Shown here in pieces: positions 1 to 9,760 of a DNA stretch of 64,000 nt. The position numbers and the translations under genes were made by a program. Each line of letters opens with the position of its first letter. Position 1 is the first letter of the stretch. The notes under the pieces are model-generated. The model saw only the letters and a program-made list of their open reading frames with translations, was not told where the DNA came from and made no database searches. Where the stretch lies: assembly GCF_003330725.1 (NCBI RefSeq), contig NZ_CP030840.1, positions 5,580,001-5,644,000 on the forward strand. Direction: 5' to 3'. The DNA is from Acidisarcina polymorpha. GTDB lineage: Bacteria; Acidobacteriota; Terriglobia; Terriglobales; Acidobacteriaceae.

Positions 1-187
1 AGGACTAAAGTATGAATACCGGTCGAGAATCGAGTGTTCACAGCCATGCGGTCACGCTAACACAGAGGCCGGTCATTCTGAAACACGCATTCGTAACGTA
101 ACCTGAAATAAAAACAAAGGTGATGCGGGATTGGTGCGAGGGCGATTCGATAAGTCGACTTAGATTTTTAACAGGAGCGAGTATAGA

Positions 188-985
188 TTGCGAATTCTTT
201 TTGTAGGGGATGTCTTCGGCAGTCCGGGGCGCCGGATCGTCGGCGAACATCTACCTTCTCTTATCGAACATCACCGGATTGATCTGGTGGTGGTCAATGC
301 GGAAAATTCGGCGGGCGGCTTTGGAGTCACTCCTGCAACCGCCGATGAGCTTTTCGACCTTGGCGCTCATGTGCTGACCACCGGTAATCACGTGTGGGAC
401 AAAAAAGAGATCATCGACTACATGCAGTCGGCGCCGGCGGAGAGTCACGACCGGCCACGACGGCTGGTTCGTCCGGCAAACTATGCGCCGAGCGCACCTG
501 GCTATGGCTACTACGAGGGAGCGCTCGCCAGCGGTCAGGCTTATGCGGTCGTCAACCTGCAGGGCAAAGTTTTTATGAATACTCCGGAAGACCCATTTCG
601 CACCATCGATAAGGTGCTGCAGGGGATTACCGCGAAGGTCATTCTAGTTGACTTCCATGGCGAGGCCACCTCGGAAAAGGTGGCGATGGGCTGGTATCTC
701 GACGGCCGGGTGACTGCGCTTCTGGGGACGCATACGCATGTTCCGACTGCTGATGAGCGTGTCCTTCCGAACGGCACCGCGTACCAGACGGACGCCGGGA
801 TGAGCGGGCCCTATGATGGCGTCATTGGCGTTGAGAAAGAATTGGTGCTGGCCCGGTTCCTCACCGGAATGCCGGGAAAATTCGAACCGGCCCGGAATGA
901 CGCGCGGATGTGCGCCACGATGATCGAGTGCGATGGAGCGACCGGGCGCGCGTTTGCGATTCAGCGCTTCATGCTGGGGGAGTAG
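188..985 (+). CDS. ymdB: TIGR00282-type metallophosphoesterase (YmdB family)
   Basis: 265-aa cytoplasmic metallophosphoesterase of the YmdB/TIGR00282 family; characterised members hydrolyse 2',3'-cyclic nucleotides. Metal-binding blocks are visible in order: GDVFGSPGR at the N-terminus, VVNAENSAGG near residue 36, TTGNHVWDKKE near 64, DFHGEATSEK near 155 and GTHTHVPTADE near 180. Length matches the family. The start is a TTG preceded by an AGGAGC ribosome-binding site about 10 nt upstream, with no better ATG. The last 17 bases overlap the end of the convergent racemase-like gene. Family assignment is firm; the substrate in this organism is inferred. Confidence 0.93.
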   Translation: MRILFVGDVFGSPGRRIVGEHLPSLIEHHRIDLVVVNAENSAGGFGVTPATADELFDLGAHVLTTGNHVWDKKEIIDYMQSAPAESHDRPRRLVRPANYAPSAPGYGYYEGALASGQAYAVVNLQGKVFMNTPEDPFRTIDKVLQGITAKVILVDFHGEATSEKVAMGWYLDGRVTALLGTHTHVPTADERVLPNGTAYQTDAGMSGPYDGVIGVEKELVLARFLTGMPGKFEPARNDARMCATMIECDGATGRAFAIQRFMLGE

Positions 986-1736
986 AGTTCAGCATCGCCT
1001 CTTCTATTGCCTGAAGATGCAAGGCGGCGCAGTCGAGATAAGGGAAGTCAATATTGGCCGGGTTGAAGATGAGAGATAAGTCAGTCCCGGCAAGAACGAT
1101 GGCATCGACCTCTTCGCGTTTAACGATGGCGTGGGCGATCGATGTTAGTGTCCGGTGTTGCTCGGCAGTGCCGGTTTGCGTTTGCAGCAGGCTCAGGTAG
1201 GTTTTGTGGATCGTCTCTAATTCCTCGGGCTGAGCGGTGACGATTTCTACATCGCCGGCGAGGCCGTACAGAGCGCTTTTCATGACCGGCATCGCGCCAA
1301 AGACACTGATTCGTCGAATCTGCCTGGCAGTCACTTCGCGAAGCAGCGGATCAACGATGTTCAGGACCGGCAATGGTGAGATCGCCGTCAGCGGCTGCAA
1401 GCAGTAATGCGGAGTGACCGCCGGAATGATTGCAAACTCCGCCCCGGCGGCCTGCGAGCGCGCGATGAAGCCAGAGAGGTAAGCCGCCAATCCCTCCCGG
1501 TCGCCAGCCTCGACATAGGCAAAGACCTGCGAGGTTTGCGCATGGACCATGACCATGTCGAGCGTGCGCTGGTTCTGCTCGGCGGCGAGGGCCAGCTCCC
1601 GGTAGTAGTGAATGGCCGCTCCCACGCCCAGCCCGGCGAGCATGCCGAGACAGCGCGTCTTCTTTTGAAGAGGGTGTTGAACAGGGGGTTGCCGAGGGTG
1701 CTGAAGAGGGTGTTGCAGCTGCAGAGGTGGCGTCAT
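969..1736 (-). CDS. Aspartate/glutamate racemase-family protein lacking catalytic cysteines
   Basis: 255-aa protein with an Asp/Glu racemase fold: LGMLAGLGVGAAIHYYREL at the N-terminus replaces the usual LG-x-LGG-x-G...YYR block. Active members use two cysteines (or Thr plus Cys) in (C/T)NT-x-H and LGCTE motifs. Here these positions read PAVTPHY and LAGTDL, so neither cysteine is present and racemase activity is doubtful. The first ~25 residues are a Gln/Pro-rich, repetitive stretch encoded by a 14-bp direct repeat (1666-1679 and 1702-1715); the true start could be further in. The ATG lies 2 bases after the lysS stop, so it is probably co-transcribed with lysS. Its 3' end overlaps the convergent ymdB gene. 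Confidence 0.75.
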   Translation of the reverse strand: MTPPLQLQHPLQHPRQPPVQHPLQKKTRCLGMLAGLGVGAAIHYYRELALAAEQNQRTLDMVMVHAQTSQVFAYVEAGDREGLAAYLSGFIARSQAAGAEFAIIPAVTPHYCLQPLTAISPLPVLNIVDPLLREVTARQIRRISVFGAMPVMKSALYGLAGDVEIVTAQPEELETIHKTYLSLLQTQTGTAEQHRTLTSIAHAIVKREEVDAIVLAGTDLSLIFNPANIDFPYLDCAALHLQAIEEAMLNSTPPA

Positions 1737-1738
1737 CG

Positions 1739-3491
<1,753 letters not shown>

Positions 3492-3499
<8 letters not shown>

Positions 3500-3788
3500 T
3501 CACTTGCCTCACTTCATACATTTGGCGCCGGCGGTCAGGTCGCGTCGATGACGAATCCTGTGTGACTTCGACGACCGCGTTTTCATCGTCAATGATATAA
3601 ACGGCGCGATAGTCGCCAATTCGAATCCGCCATTCCTCTTCGGAGTGGCGGAGCTTCTTGCATCCGGGTGGCCGCGGATTGATTGCTAATGCTTCGACAC
3701 GAACAAAGACCTTTTCCATCCAAGGAGACGATAGTCGCTCAAGCTCCTTTAAAGCGCTGGGCTCGAGGCGAACCTCATAGATCTGCAC
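3492..3788 (-). CDS. RelE/ParE-family toxin
   Basis: 98-aa RelE/ParE superfamily toxin; RelE-type members cleave mRNA on the ribosome, ParE-type members poison gyrase. The family signature is visible: [12 protein letters not shown] at the N-terminus, [28 protein letters not shown] in the middle, then a basic DRRRQMYEV segment that corresponds to the common HRRDVY end. The GTG start lies inside the 3' end of the antitoxin frame (14-nt overlap), the usual antitoxin-toxin arrangement, and its stop overlaps the start of lysS by 8 nt. The toxin frame is intact although the cognate antitoxin is frameshifted. Whether it is RelE-like or ParE-like cannot be decided from the sequence. Confidence 0.85.
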
Positions 3789-3973
3789 GTAGCTTTCCGC
3801 TCTTCTTGAGGCGAGCCTTCACCTTTTCGATCGGAATGCCCCCTTTCGGCGCGGCGTTCTTGGGAAACAAGCACGTCCTGCAGATCCTCCCACAACTCGC
3901 CATGGATCGCCAGATCGATCTGCACCGCGACCCGTTTTCCCCGCTCATCGGTGACAATCTGAATGCCAGTCAT
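3775..3973 (-). pseudogene. Antitoxin gene of the RelE-type module, broken by a 1-base frameshift
   Basis: From the ATG at 3973 the reading frame gives a typical antitoxin start (MTGIQIVTDERGKRVAVQID, then GELWEDLQDVLVSQERR). It then leaves frame at a run of five C on the plus strand (3839-3843; GGGGG in the gene). The adjacent frame continues as the expected antitoxin end, GIPIEKVKARLKKSGKL, and stops with TGA at 3775, overlapping the toxin start. Removing one G from the run restores a single 65-aa protein of the usual size. As read, translation runs out of frame to a stop at 3749 and gives an 83-aa (from 4000) or shorter chimera. This could be a real mutation, a homopolymer sequencing error or recoding. 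Confidence 0.8.
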
Positions 3974-4006
3974 GTCAACATTATGCCTCAGACTCAACAT
4001 TCCGAG

Positions 4007-6058
4007 TTACTTGAAGGCGGGCACCGCTTTGGGCCTTCCCGAGAACCCGACCGACTGGCGCAGCGCGTCGGCATCGAGCAGCTTGCCATCGAGCATGACG
4101 ACGCGGGTCTGGCGAAGGTCGCCAATCGTCTTTTCCGGATCGCCCTCGACCAGCGCCAGGTCGGCGGTCTTACCCACCTTGATCGAGCCGGTGTGCGCCT
4201 GCTGCCCGACGAGCGTTGCCGGGACAATGGTCGCCGAGGCCAGCGCTTCAGCAGGGGTGAAGCCGGCCTGCTCATAAATCTCGAGCTCATGAATGATCTC
4301 GATGCCGCTGCCATCGGTGCCTGCGATTATGGGGATGCCAGCCTGGTGCATTTTGGTGAGGATCTGGATCATCTTCGCCCAACTGGCGCGGTAGTCCGCG
4401 CGCGTCAGGTCTTTGGGCACGGCAAAACCGCCGGAGCGGAAGTTGCGCTCGACCATTACAGGAAGCGTTCCGACAAAGGGCGCATAGGCGGGTGAGAGGT
4501 CGCCGTTGTCGGGCACGTACAGCCCCTCAAACGCCACCATGGTTGGATCGGAGTAGATGTGTTTACTGGCCATGGTGGAGATCAACTCGGTCAGCGCGGG
4601 ATCGTTGACATCCATATCCTTGGCGTATCGTCCGGGGGCCTCAAAGCGGCCGATGCCGTTATCGGTTGGCAGCACGCTCGCCGGCACCGCCTGCATCACG
4701 ATCCAGTTGATGTGGGTGACCTCATCGTAACCATCGTTGACTGCTTCGAGCGTCCGGATCCCTGCCGGGATGTGGCCGTGGACATGCAGCCCGAGTTTGT
4801 GAGCTTCGGCAATCGTCGCGGGCAGCCACGCCGGGTTGAAGGTGCCATAGAACTTTACCCCGGTAAAGCCGTTTTCTTTTGCCTTGCGAACCAGCGCGAT
4901 CGCTTCGTCCTGGCTGGTGGCCACATTCGCTACCTGGGCGGTGAACGGCCCTTTGCCGTCGATCAGCGAGGACGGGTAGACATGCGGGAAGAGCAGCTTT
5001 CCTTCGCCGGCGCGGGTGCGGCGGTCGATGGTCAACTTGTCGTTGTTGCCGGGATCGCGAACCGAGGTGACTCCCAGCGAGAGCTCTTGAGGACCGGTGT
5101 AATCATCGCCAACGTGCATGTGGCAGTCCCACAAGCCGGGGACGAGCGTCTTGCCTTTGCCTTCGATGACCTGCGCGCCGTCGGGAACGACAACGCTGCT
5201 CGCGGCGCCGGCGGCGACAATCTTGCCGGCGTTGACGATGACTGACTGGTCGTTGAGGAAGCGCAGACCATCGGCGTCAAAGACCTTCACATGGGTAAAT
5301 GCGACCGCTGCCGGCGGGATTTTTGTCAGGTCCTTGGCGAGAACAGGCGCCTGCGCGGCCATGGCATCGGTCTGCGCCTGTTCTATGTGCTGGAGCTCGC
5401 CGGCATAGGCATCCGGCAACCACCCGATCCCGAAGGCCACGGCGAAGAAGTGATTGTTGGCATCGGTCCAGACGGGGACCGGCGTGTTGTTGAATCCAGT
5501 CACCTGCCAGAGCGTGATCGTGCGCCGATTTGTGGCTTGGCCGACCTCGAGCGTCGTCAGCCTGGTGGCGCGCGCCTCGCCGCCGGGCAGCAGCTTGAGC
5601 GAGTGGGTTGGCGTCGCCAGGAGTGTGTCGACGAACCAGGCCGTAACCTCCATCGGTCCGCCAAAGGGCAAATAGAAGCGGTTCGCGGCGTCTTCCGCCG
5701 ATCCCTTGTCGATCGGGCTCTTCCAACTGGCTGCGCCATTGGCTAACACGAAGCTTTCGGCGGCGTCGCCCTGGGGTGTAACACCACGGATGGTCAGCGA
5801 CAGCGGCGCGCCCGCGGGGCCGGGCTTGCCGTTCGACTCGAGGTCCCAGACCTGGCCGCGCAGGTTCATGCTTTCGCGGCCCATGTAAGCGCCGTCCGCG
5901 CCTACCCACATCCATGAGTCGCCATGCTTGCCGCCGGTGGATTCGATGACGTAGTGATGGGCATCAGCCGGCGGCTTTACCAATTGTTCTTTTGGGGTCT
6001 GGGCGAAGAGAACCGCGGAAACTGAGCAAAGGGCAGTAAACAACAAAAACTGGCGCAT
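4007..6058 (-). CDS. Secreted amidohydrolase-family protein
   Basis: 683-aa exported metal-dependent hydrolase. Residues 1-20 form a signal peptide ending AVLFAQ. Residues ~30-235 are an N-terminal domain I do not recognise. From ~255 an amidohydrolase barrel follows with the HxH metal motif at 313/315 (WDCHMHVGDD), a candidate carboxylated Lys in GVKFYG, further His in HVHGHIPAG and DEVTHINWI, and the metal Asp in IIAGTDGSG near the end. This pattern fits imidazolonepropionase/prolidase-like members of the superfamily; the substrate is unknown. I chose the ATG at 6058 because GGAGGT lies 4 nt upstream and a signal peptide follows; the longer open frame upstream has no such support. Confidence 0.87.
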   Translation of the reverse strand: MRQFLLFTALCSVSAVLFAQTPKEQLVKPPADAHHYVIESTGGKHGDSWMWVGADGAYMGRESMNLRGQVWDLESNGKPGPAGAPLSLTIRGVTPQGDAAESFVLANGAASWKSPIDKGSAEDAANRFYLPFGGPMEVTAWFVDTLLATPTHSLKLLPGGEARATRLTTLEVGQATNRRTITLWQVTGFNNTPVPVWTDANNHFFAVAFGIGWLPDAYAGELQHIEQAQTDAMAAQAPVLAKDLTKIPPAAVAFTHVKVFDADGLRFLNDQSVIVNAGKIVAAGAASSVVVPDGAQVIEGKGKTLVPGLWDCHMHVGDDYTGPQELSLGVTSVRDPGNNDKLTIDRRTRAGEGKLLFPHVYPSSLIDGKGPFTAQVANVATSQDEAIALVRKAKENGFTGVKFYGTFNPAWLPATIAEAHKLGLHVHGHIPAGIRTLEAVNDGYDEVTHINWIVMQAVPASVLPTDNGIGRFEAPGRYAKDMDVNDPALTELISTMASKHIYSDPTMVAFEGLYVPDNGDLSPAYAPFVGTLPVMVERNFRSGGFAVPKDLTRADYRASWAKMIQILTKMHQAGIPIIAGTDGSGIEIIHELEIYEQAGFTPAEALASATIVPATLVGQQAHTGSIKVGKTADLALVEGDPEKTIGDLRQTRVVMLDGKLLDADALRQSVGFSGRPKAVPAFK

Positions 6059-6226
6059 CGAACCTCCAGGATTAGAAACCAGGCCGACAGTACTAAAAAC
6101 CATGCCGGTGATGGTACGCGGAGAGGGGATGCGGGGAAAGCGAAAAGATTTTGCTTCAGCGGGTACCGGTGGCCGCGTCGGGCGTTTTTCCCCGAACGGG
6201 CCATTTAGAATGGAAATCGCGCTTCG

Positions 6227-6484
6227 ATGCCCTTCAACTCTCCCAATCCGGAACAGCAGCCGCAAAAAGGCGGGCTGAAGTCGCTCGTCCAGGCAGAGCG
6301 CCTGGTGCAGATCGCGCTGGTGCTCCCGATTGCGGTGCTGATCGGCTGGTTTCTTGGAGCCATGCTCGACCGCTGGCTGCATCAGCACTGGATCACGATC
6401 GTGGGCATCATCTTCGGGATGATTGCGGGCATGATGGAAGCGGTCCGGATGGCGCTCGGCGCTGGAAAGAGTGGCCGTCATTAA
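6227..6484 (+). CDS. atpZ: AtpZ/AtpI-family small membrane protein
   Basis: 85-aa protein with two predicted membrane helices (about residues 26-48 and 55-75) and the glycine-rich LIGWFLGAMLDRW segment typical of AtpZ/AtpI-family proteins encoded ahead of ATP synthase genes. Known relatives help assemble the c-ring or transport Mg2+/Ca2+. It is the first gene of the Fo cluster and its 3' end overlaps the next gene by 14 nt. Assignment rests on size, topology and position. Confidence 0.8.
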   Translation: MPFNSPNPEQQPQKGGLKSLVQAERLVQIALVLPIAVLIGWFLGAMLDRWLHQHWITIVGIIFGMIAGMMEAVRMALGAGKSGRH

Positions 6485-6908
6485 CCCCAATCAGGCAGCG
6501 AACGACACCAACCCTTTCCTGAACTTCACCGACGCCGACCTGAGCGCCGCGCTCTTTCGCGCCATTCGGATGATTGGGATCCTGGCCTTGGTTGGTCTGC
6601 CGGTACTCTGGTTTTTCTCCGGCTGGCAGACTGCCTGCCTGTTTCTGGTAGGTGCGGCGATCTCCGCGGCTGGCGTCTATGAATCGCACCGCCTCATCGG
6701 GGTCGTCAACGCTCGTCTGGACAACCAGAAGTCGCCGCGCTCGACGAGTGTCGTCCTCGCCATGTTCCTGCTACGCCTGGTGATCGCCGGGGGCGTGCTA
6801 TATGTTAGTCTAAGGTGTTTGCATGGCTCAGTTTACGGGGTGATCGCCGGGTTGGTTCTGGCGGTGATTGCCCTTTCCGTAGAAGCGGTCAAGCTGACCC
6901 GAGCATGA
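6471..6908 (+). CDS. atpI: ATP synthase subunit I-like protein
   Basis: 145-aa membrane protein with four hydrophobic segments (about residues 36-52, 54-72, 96-113, 119-140), fitting the ATP synthase I (AtpI) family that assists c-ring assembly. It starts with GTG inside the end of the preceding gene, so translation is probably coupled. AtpB follows 24 bases after its stop. Sequence motifs in this family are weak; the call depends on topology and position between an AtpZ-like gene and atpB. Confidence 0.75.
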   Translation: MAVINPNQAANDTNPFLNFTDADLSAALFRAIRMIGILALVGLPVLWFFSGWQTACLFLVGAAISAAGVYESHRLIGVVNARLDNQKSPRSTSVVLAMFLLRLVIAGGVLYVSLRCLHGSVYGVIAGLVLAVIALSVEAVKLTRA

Positions 6909-6932
6909 GCGCCATCCGTTCCACCACAAATT

Positions 6933-7679
6933 ATGCATTCTCTCTTTGAATCTCTTACCCACTTGCTGAACTCGCTCTTTGGCGCCCCATTGTTGGCTCT
7001 GCTGACGACGATCGGCATTCATCCGGTCAACCCGGCGGCGCCCATCACCACCCCGTTTACGCTGGAGTTGGTGGTCGCCCTGGCGATGCTGCTCTTTTTT
7101 GTCGTGGCGCGCATGACGCTGAGCGTGGAGCGTCCCGGCCCGGTGCAGCATGTTGCCGAGATGATCAACGACTTCGTCAACTCGCAGGGCGACGCGATCA
7201 TTGGCCACGGCTACGAGCCGCATGTGCCCTGGGTTACGGTGATCTTCCTGTTTATCGCTCTCTGCAATTGCTTCGGACTTTTGCCGGGGGTGGAGACTCC
7301 GACGTCGGTCCCCTACGTGCCGCTCGGCCTCGCGATTTTGACCTTCATCTACTACAACTGGAACGGTATTCGCGCACAGGGCCCGATCGGCTACTTCAAG
7401 CACTTCCTGGGGCCGGTCTGGTGGATTGCTCCGCTGCTGTTTCCGATCGAGATCATCTCCCATCTCGCCCGCATCATGTCGCTGACAATCCGTCTTTACG
7501 CGAACATGTTTGCCAGTGACCTGTTGACGCTGGTCTTCTTCTCAATGATTCCAATTGCGGTTCCGATCATCTTCCTGGGTCTGCACTTTGGCGTGGCGAT
7601 GATTCAGGCTTATGTCTTCATGCTGCTGACACTCATTTATCTGTCGCAGGCGGTTTCGCATGAAGAGGAGCCCGATTAG
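6933..7679 (+). CDS. atpB: ATP synthase Fo subunit a
   Basis: 248-aa integral membrane subunit a of F-type ATP synthase, forming the proton half-channels against the c-ring. The essential Arg is visible in the helix segment SLTIRLYANMFASDLL near residue 190, and the C-terminal segment FVFMLLTLIYLSQAV-like (AYVFMLLTLIYLSQAVSHEE) is typical. Several membrane helices are evident and length matches the family. It lies between the AtpI-like gene and atpE in the expected order. A 129-base spacer separates it from atpE. Confidence 0.95.
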   Translation: MHSLFESLTHLLNSLFGAPLLALLTTIGIHPVNPAAPITTPFTLELVVALAMLLFFVVARMTLSVERPGPVQHVAEMINDFVNSQGDAIIGHGYEPHVPWVTVIFLFIALCNCFGLLPGVETPTSVPYVPLGLAILTFIYYNWNGIRAQGPIGYFKHFLGPVWWIAPLLFPIEIISHLARIMSLTIRLYANMFASDLLTLVFFSMIPIAVPIIFLGLHFGVAMIQAYVFMLLTLIYLSQAVSHEEEPD

Positions 7680-7808
7680 CTTTACCAGTCTCTTCAACCG
7701 GAGGCGGCTTCCACTCCGGGACTGAAGCGCCGTTTAGCGTGAGGGCGCCAGCACGGTGAGCGTCAACCACCCACTGACGGCAATTCTTAAGGAAGCAGGA
7801 GAAACACA

Positions 7809-8114
7809 ATGCGTAAGCTGCAATATCTATTCATGACCCTGTCGGCGCTGCTCATGGCGGTTCCGGCGTTCGCGCAGGATGCCGGTGCCGGCAGGCCTGC
7901 CAGCCTGGTGCCGATCGGCGCCGGAATCGGCATGGCCATCGCCGCTGGTCTGTGCGGCCTTGGCCAGGGAAAGGCAACCGCTTCGGCTACCGAGGCACTT
8001 GCCCGCAACCCGGGAGCCCGGGCTGGTATCCAACTGCTGCTGGTGCTCGGTCTGGCTTTCATCGAGTCCCTTACCCTGTTCACCCTGGTCGTGATCTTCC
8101 TGCGCGTCCAGTAG
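7809..8114 (+). CDS. atpE: ATP synthase Fo subunit c with N-terminal presequence
   Basis: 101-aa proteolipid subunit c. The two-helix hairpin is clear: glycine-rich helix 1 (IGAGIGMAIAAGLCGLGQGKA), the polar loop with ARNPGA, and helix 2 with the proton-binding Glu in GLAFIESLTLF. Compared with the usual ~75-80 aa it has an extra ~20-residue N-terminus (MRKLQYLFMTLSALLMAVPAFAQ) that looks like a cleavable signal peptide. The ATG is preceded by AGGAG about 9 nt upstream. A strong terminator follows within 20 bases, so subunits b, delta and the F1 genes are not part of this transcript. Confidence 0.93.
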   Translation: MRKLQYLFMTLSALLMAVPAFAQDAGAGRPASLVPIGAGIGMAIAAGLCGLGQGKATASATEALARNPGARAGIQLLLVLGLAFIESLTLFTLVVIFLRVQ

Positions 8115-8132
8115 ATACATTGGGCGAGACGA

Positions 8133-8167
8133 CGAAGGCCTCCGGTTCGCCGGAGGCCTTCGTTTTT
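8133..8167 (+). terminator. Rho-independent terminator after atpE
   Basis: A perfect 13-bp stem (8133-8145 with 8150-8162) with a TTCG tetraloop is followed by TTTTT at 8163-8167, 18 bases after the atpE stop. It ends the Fo gene transcript. Confidence 0.95.
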
Positions 8168-8220
8168 GCGCCGATCTACACGAGCTTTTCACTGAAGCGA
8201 CGTGCGAAGGAACCAAGATT

Positions 8221-8595
8221 CTACGCGGTCGGCAAACGAACATCCTCCGCCAGCGCGCATCCAAAGGTGAGAATATTCCCATCCGGATCGCTCACTACAA
8301 AATCTCGCATGCCGTATGGTTCATTCGTCGGTTCAAGCTCGATCTTCGCTCCACGACCCCTAGTGAGGGTGCAATACTCATCGACCTCGTCCGCGAAGAC
8401 GCTTATCGCCCCGCCGCCCACAGGTCGGTTCCACGTCGTGTGAACACAGAGGTGCAGATAACACTCGCCCCAATGCACACCTGCGTAAGGGCCGTATTCA
8501 AAGTCTTTTTCAAAGCCGAGTACCTCGCAATAGAAGTGGAGAGCGGCTGAGAGGTCTTTCACCTGGAAGACGGTCGCGGAGCTGGAGACCTTCAT
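8221..8595 (-). CDS. VOC (glyoxalase/bleomycin-resistance) family protein
   Basis: 124-aa single-domain VOC-fold protein: AVFQVKDLSAALHFYCEVLGF at the N-terminus (about residues 8-28, one residue trimmed here), then LEPTNEPYGMRDFVVSDPDGNILTFG near the C-terminus. Members are glyoxalases, dioxygenases or bleomycin/fosfomycin-binding resistance proteins; which applies here cannot be told. It stands alone between the convergent ATP synthase terminator and an esterase gene read in the same direction. Confidence 0.85.
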   Translation of the reverse strand: MKVSSSATVFQVKDLSAALHFYCEVLGFEKDFEYGPYAGVHWGECYLHLCVHTTWNRPVGGGAISVFADEVDEYCTLTRGRGAKIELEPTNEPYGMRDFVVSDPDGNILTFGCALAEDVRLPTA

Positions 8596-8608
8596 GGCGG
8601 CAGTATAG

Positions 8609-9523
8609 CTAGTTCGTCGCCAGATAGCCGTTCAGGCGTAGCCAGTCGGCGAGCCGGGCGGTCCATGACGAGAGCACCGGGTCCAACGGGGCCAGTCCAA
8701 AGCCGTGACCGCCGCGCTTATAGATGTGGAGTTCCGCAGGCACTCCGGCCTTTCGCAGGGCCAGGTAGAAATTCACGCTGTTCTCCGGAAAGACCGCTGC
8801 ATCATCGTCTGCCGCGACCAGGAAGGTGGTCGGAGTTTCGGCGGTGACATGATGATCGTTGGTGAGTTCTTCGGTGAGGGCGGAGGGCGCGTTTTTGCCG
8901 ATCAGGTTCTCGAAGGAAAACACGGACGCGGGACCGAGCGGCCCAATCACCGGGTAGGTAAGGACCATGAAGTCCGGCCGGCTGCTGAGGCGGTCGATGG
9001 GATCGCTGGCCGTGGCATCGCCAGCGTCGAAGTGCGTTCCCAGGGTTGAGGCGAGGTGACCACCTGCCGAGAATCCCCAAACTCCAATACGATCTGGAGC
9101 GTAGCCGTACTCCGCGGCATGGCTGCGTACCCAGCGCAGACCCCGCTTCGCGTCGTTGAGTTCAATCGGGTGGTGGTATTTCGGGCCGAGACGGTACTCG
9201 AGCATGAAGGCGGAGACGCCCAGGTTGTTCAGCCACTTCGCGACCTGGAGGCCTTCATGATCGGTCGCCAGGTGGGCATAGGCGCCACCTGGAAGGATCA
9301 GCACCGCCGTATGGGTCTCGTGTCCTGCCGCTTTCGGAGCGGGGAAGGCGGTGATGCGAGGCTGATCGGCAGGGCTTGCCTCTCCCAATGCACCTGGCGC
9401 CCCTTGAGGCCATAGCGGTACGACCAATGGTTTCGTCTCTTGCGCCACAGTCTGGGCAACGGCTGCGGCCGTGGCCAAGCAGGCCAGGAGCGGCAAAGCA
9501 AGCCTCCAACGCCGGTTCAACAT
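8609..9523 (-). CDS. Secreted alpha/beta hydrolase (BD-FAE/acetyl-xylan-esterase-like)
   Basis: 304-aa exported esterase. A signal peptide covers about residues 1-25 (RWRLALPLLACLATAAAVAQ). The oxyanion-hole segment is VLILPGGAYAHLA, the nucleophile Ser is in VWGFSAGGHLAS, the acid Asp is probably in VAADDDAAVFPE and the His in RGGHGFGL. This layout fits the carbohydrate-esterase-type alpha/beta hydrolases often found with xylan-degrading enzymes. I use the ATG at 9523 because GAGGAGAGG lies just upstream and the signal peptide begins there; the 14 residues encoded before it are unlikely to be translated. Confidence 0.88.
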   Translation of the reverse strand: MLNRRWRLALPLLACLATAAAVAQTVAQETKPLVVPLWPQGAPGALGEASPADQPRITAFPAPKAAGHETHTAVLILPGGAYAHLATDHEGLQVAKWLNNLGVSAFMLEYRLGPKYHHPIELNDAKRGLRWVRSHAAEYGYAPDRIGVWGFSAGGHLASTLGTHFDAGDATASDPIDRLSSRPDFMVLTYPVIGPLGPASVFSFENLIGKNAPSALTEELTNDHHVTAETPTTFLVAADDDAAVFPENSVNFYLALRKAGVPAELHIYKRGGHGFGLAPLDPVLSSWTARLADWLRLNGYLATN

Positions 9524-9760
9524 GAATGTTCCTCTCCTCTTTCTGTCGCCACGATCTGTCGTCACGATTCGCGGCGGGGGTCTGGACGGCCAGCAGATCC
9601 GTGGCAGCTGGCAGCATGGTCATCGAACGGAGCGTAACACAGTTCCATTTCGGGAAGAGCCAAGCAGCCAGCGACGCGTCAATCGAGGAATGCGCTGTCA
9701 TCTCCACCCGGGCCGCTATAGTCTGAGCGCTGCGGGAGAGAAGTCGCGCATGAGGCATCG

